Of a stretch of DNA of 5,285 nt, positions 5,219 to 5,285 are shown one piece after another. Position 1 is the first letter of the stretch; every line of letters begins with the position of its first letter. Origin of the DNA: Anaerolineaceae bacterium UBA1415 (GTDB lineage: Bacteria > Chloroflexota > Anaerolineae > Anaerolineales > Anaerolineaceae); NCBI GenBank assembly GCA_002305635.1, contig DBPR01000030.1:1-5285 (forward strand), in the 5' to 3' direction. Made by a program: the position numbers and the translations under genes. The notes beneath the pieces are model-generated. The model worked only from the letters and a program-made list of their open reading frames with translations, was not told the DNA's origin and did not search any database.

Positions 5219-5285
5219 TTAAGCCTTCTCCTTGCCCTGGAGCTTTTCCAGGGCTGTGGAGTAAGGTGGTGCCGTTTCATTAGAC
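5219..5285 (-). CDS. Possible C-terminal end of an unidentified gene entering from the right edge
   Basis: Read on the minus strand from 5284, one frame gives 21 codons, ending in YSTALEKLQGKEKA before TAA at 5221-5219. The tail looks like an amphipathic, charged helix with ordinary codons, as real C-termini often do. The gene would converge on the acyltransferase, putting the REP-like element in an 88-bp convergent gap, where such elements are common. The evidence is short and no family can be named. Confidence 0.35.
   Translation of the reverse strand, partial: SNETAPPYSTALEKLQGKEKA
5224..5266. repeat. Long imperfect hairpin at the right edge
   Basis: GCCCTGGA (5234-5241) pairs with TCCAGGGC (5247-5254) around a GCTTT loop. 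CTCC (5228-5231) pairs with GGAG (5258-5261), and CCTT (5224-5227) with AAGG (5263-5266), giving 16 pairs in all. It overlaps the possible gene end above, so it is either a structured 3' end or evidence that this stretch is a non-coding palindromic element. There is no T-run on either side to make it a clear terminator. Confidence 0.6.

Noticed and set aside
5146..5280. 44-codon minus-strand frame starting at ATG 5280
   Set aside because: It reads straight through the REP-like palindromes, giving an Arg-rich peptide without recognisable features; the other minus frame ending at 5219 looks more protein-like.
1..5285. CRISPR array, tRNA, rRNA, transposase or integrase genes
   Set aside because: No regularly spaced direct repeats, cloverleaf-like sequence, rRNA-like conserved stretch or recombinase motif was seen; the only long repeat is the intragenic kelch duplication.

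Overview
The window looks like part of a chromosome from an uncultured or little-studied Chloroflexota bacterium, probably class Anaerolineae. Three things suggest this. The C-terminal half of the 785-residue protein resembles a propeller-bearing, PPM-phosphatase-like family that I recall from Anaerolineae. There is a secreted kelch protein of a kind common in that class. A GCCCTTCGGGC / CCCTCTC..GAGAGGG palindromic element lies between genes. This assignment rests on memory and sequence feel, not on a search. Base composition is moderate (neither AT- nor GC-rich) in genes and clearly AT-rich in the 480-bp intergenic gap.

Layout from left to right: (1) 1184 to 1, minus strand: the first 394 codons of a secreted kelch beta-propeller protein, running off the left edge. 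It has a signal peptide, six kelch blades, and then a near-identical restart of the propeller exactly 900 bp later. (2) 1185-1664: a non-coding gap holding a good minus-strand sigma-70 promoter for the kelch gene, a predicted 180-nt leader with a nested hairpin followed by a short T-run, and an inverted repeat abutting the -35 box. (3) 4022 to 1665, minus strand: a 785-aa single-pass membrane protein. It has a degenerate PPM (PP2C-like) domain lacking the expected metal-binding aspartates, a strongly acidic linker, a basic stretch, one transmembrane helix and an extracytoplasmic beta-rich domain. (4) 4023-4098: a 76-bp divergent intergenic region with a 23-bp interrupted palindrome and a perfect TATAAT seven bases before the plus-strand start codon. 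(5) 4099-5130, plus strand: a complete BioF2-like (CelD-type) GNAT acyltransferase. (6) 5131-5218: a REP-like palindromic element between genes. (7) 5219-5285, minus strand: a possible C-terminal tail of a further gene running off the right edge.

How the genes might work together: the 785-aa protein has the build of an envelope sensor, with a catalytically dead phosphatase-like domain inside the cell and a ligand-binding-type propeller outside. It is transcribed divergently from an acyltransferase whose relatives often act on cell-envelope precursors or polysaccharides, and it lies upstream of a secreted propeller protein with its own promoter. An envelope or surface theme is plausible, but no direct functional link is shown by the sequence. 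No rRNA, tRNA, CRISPR array, transposase or integrase was seen.
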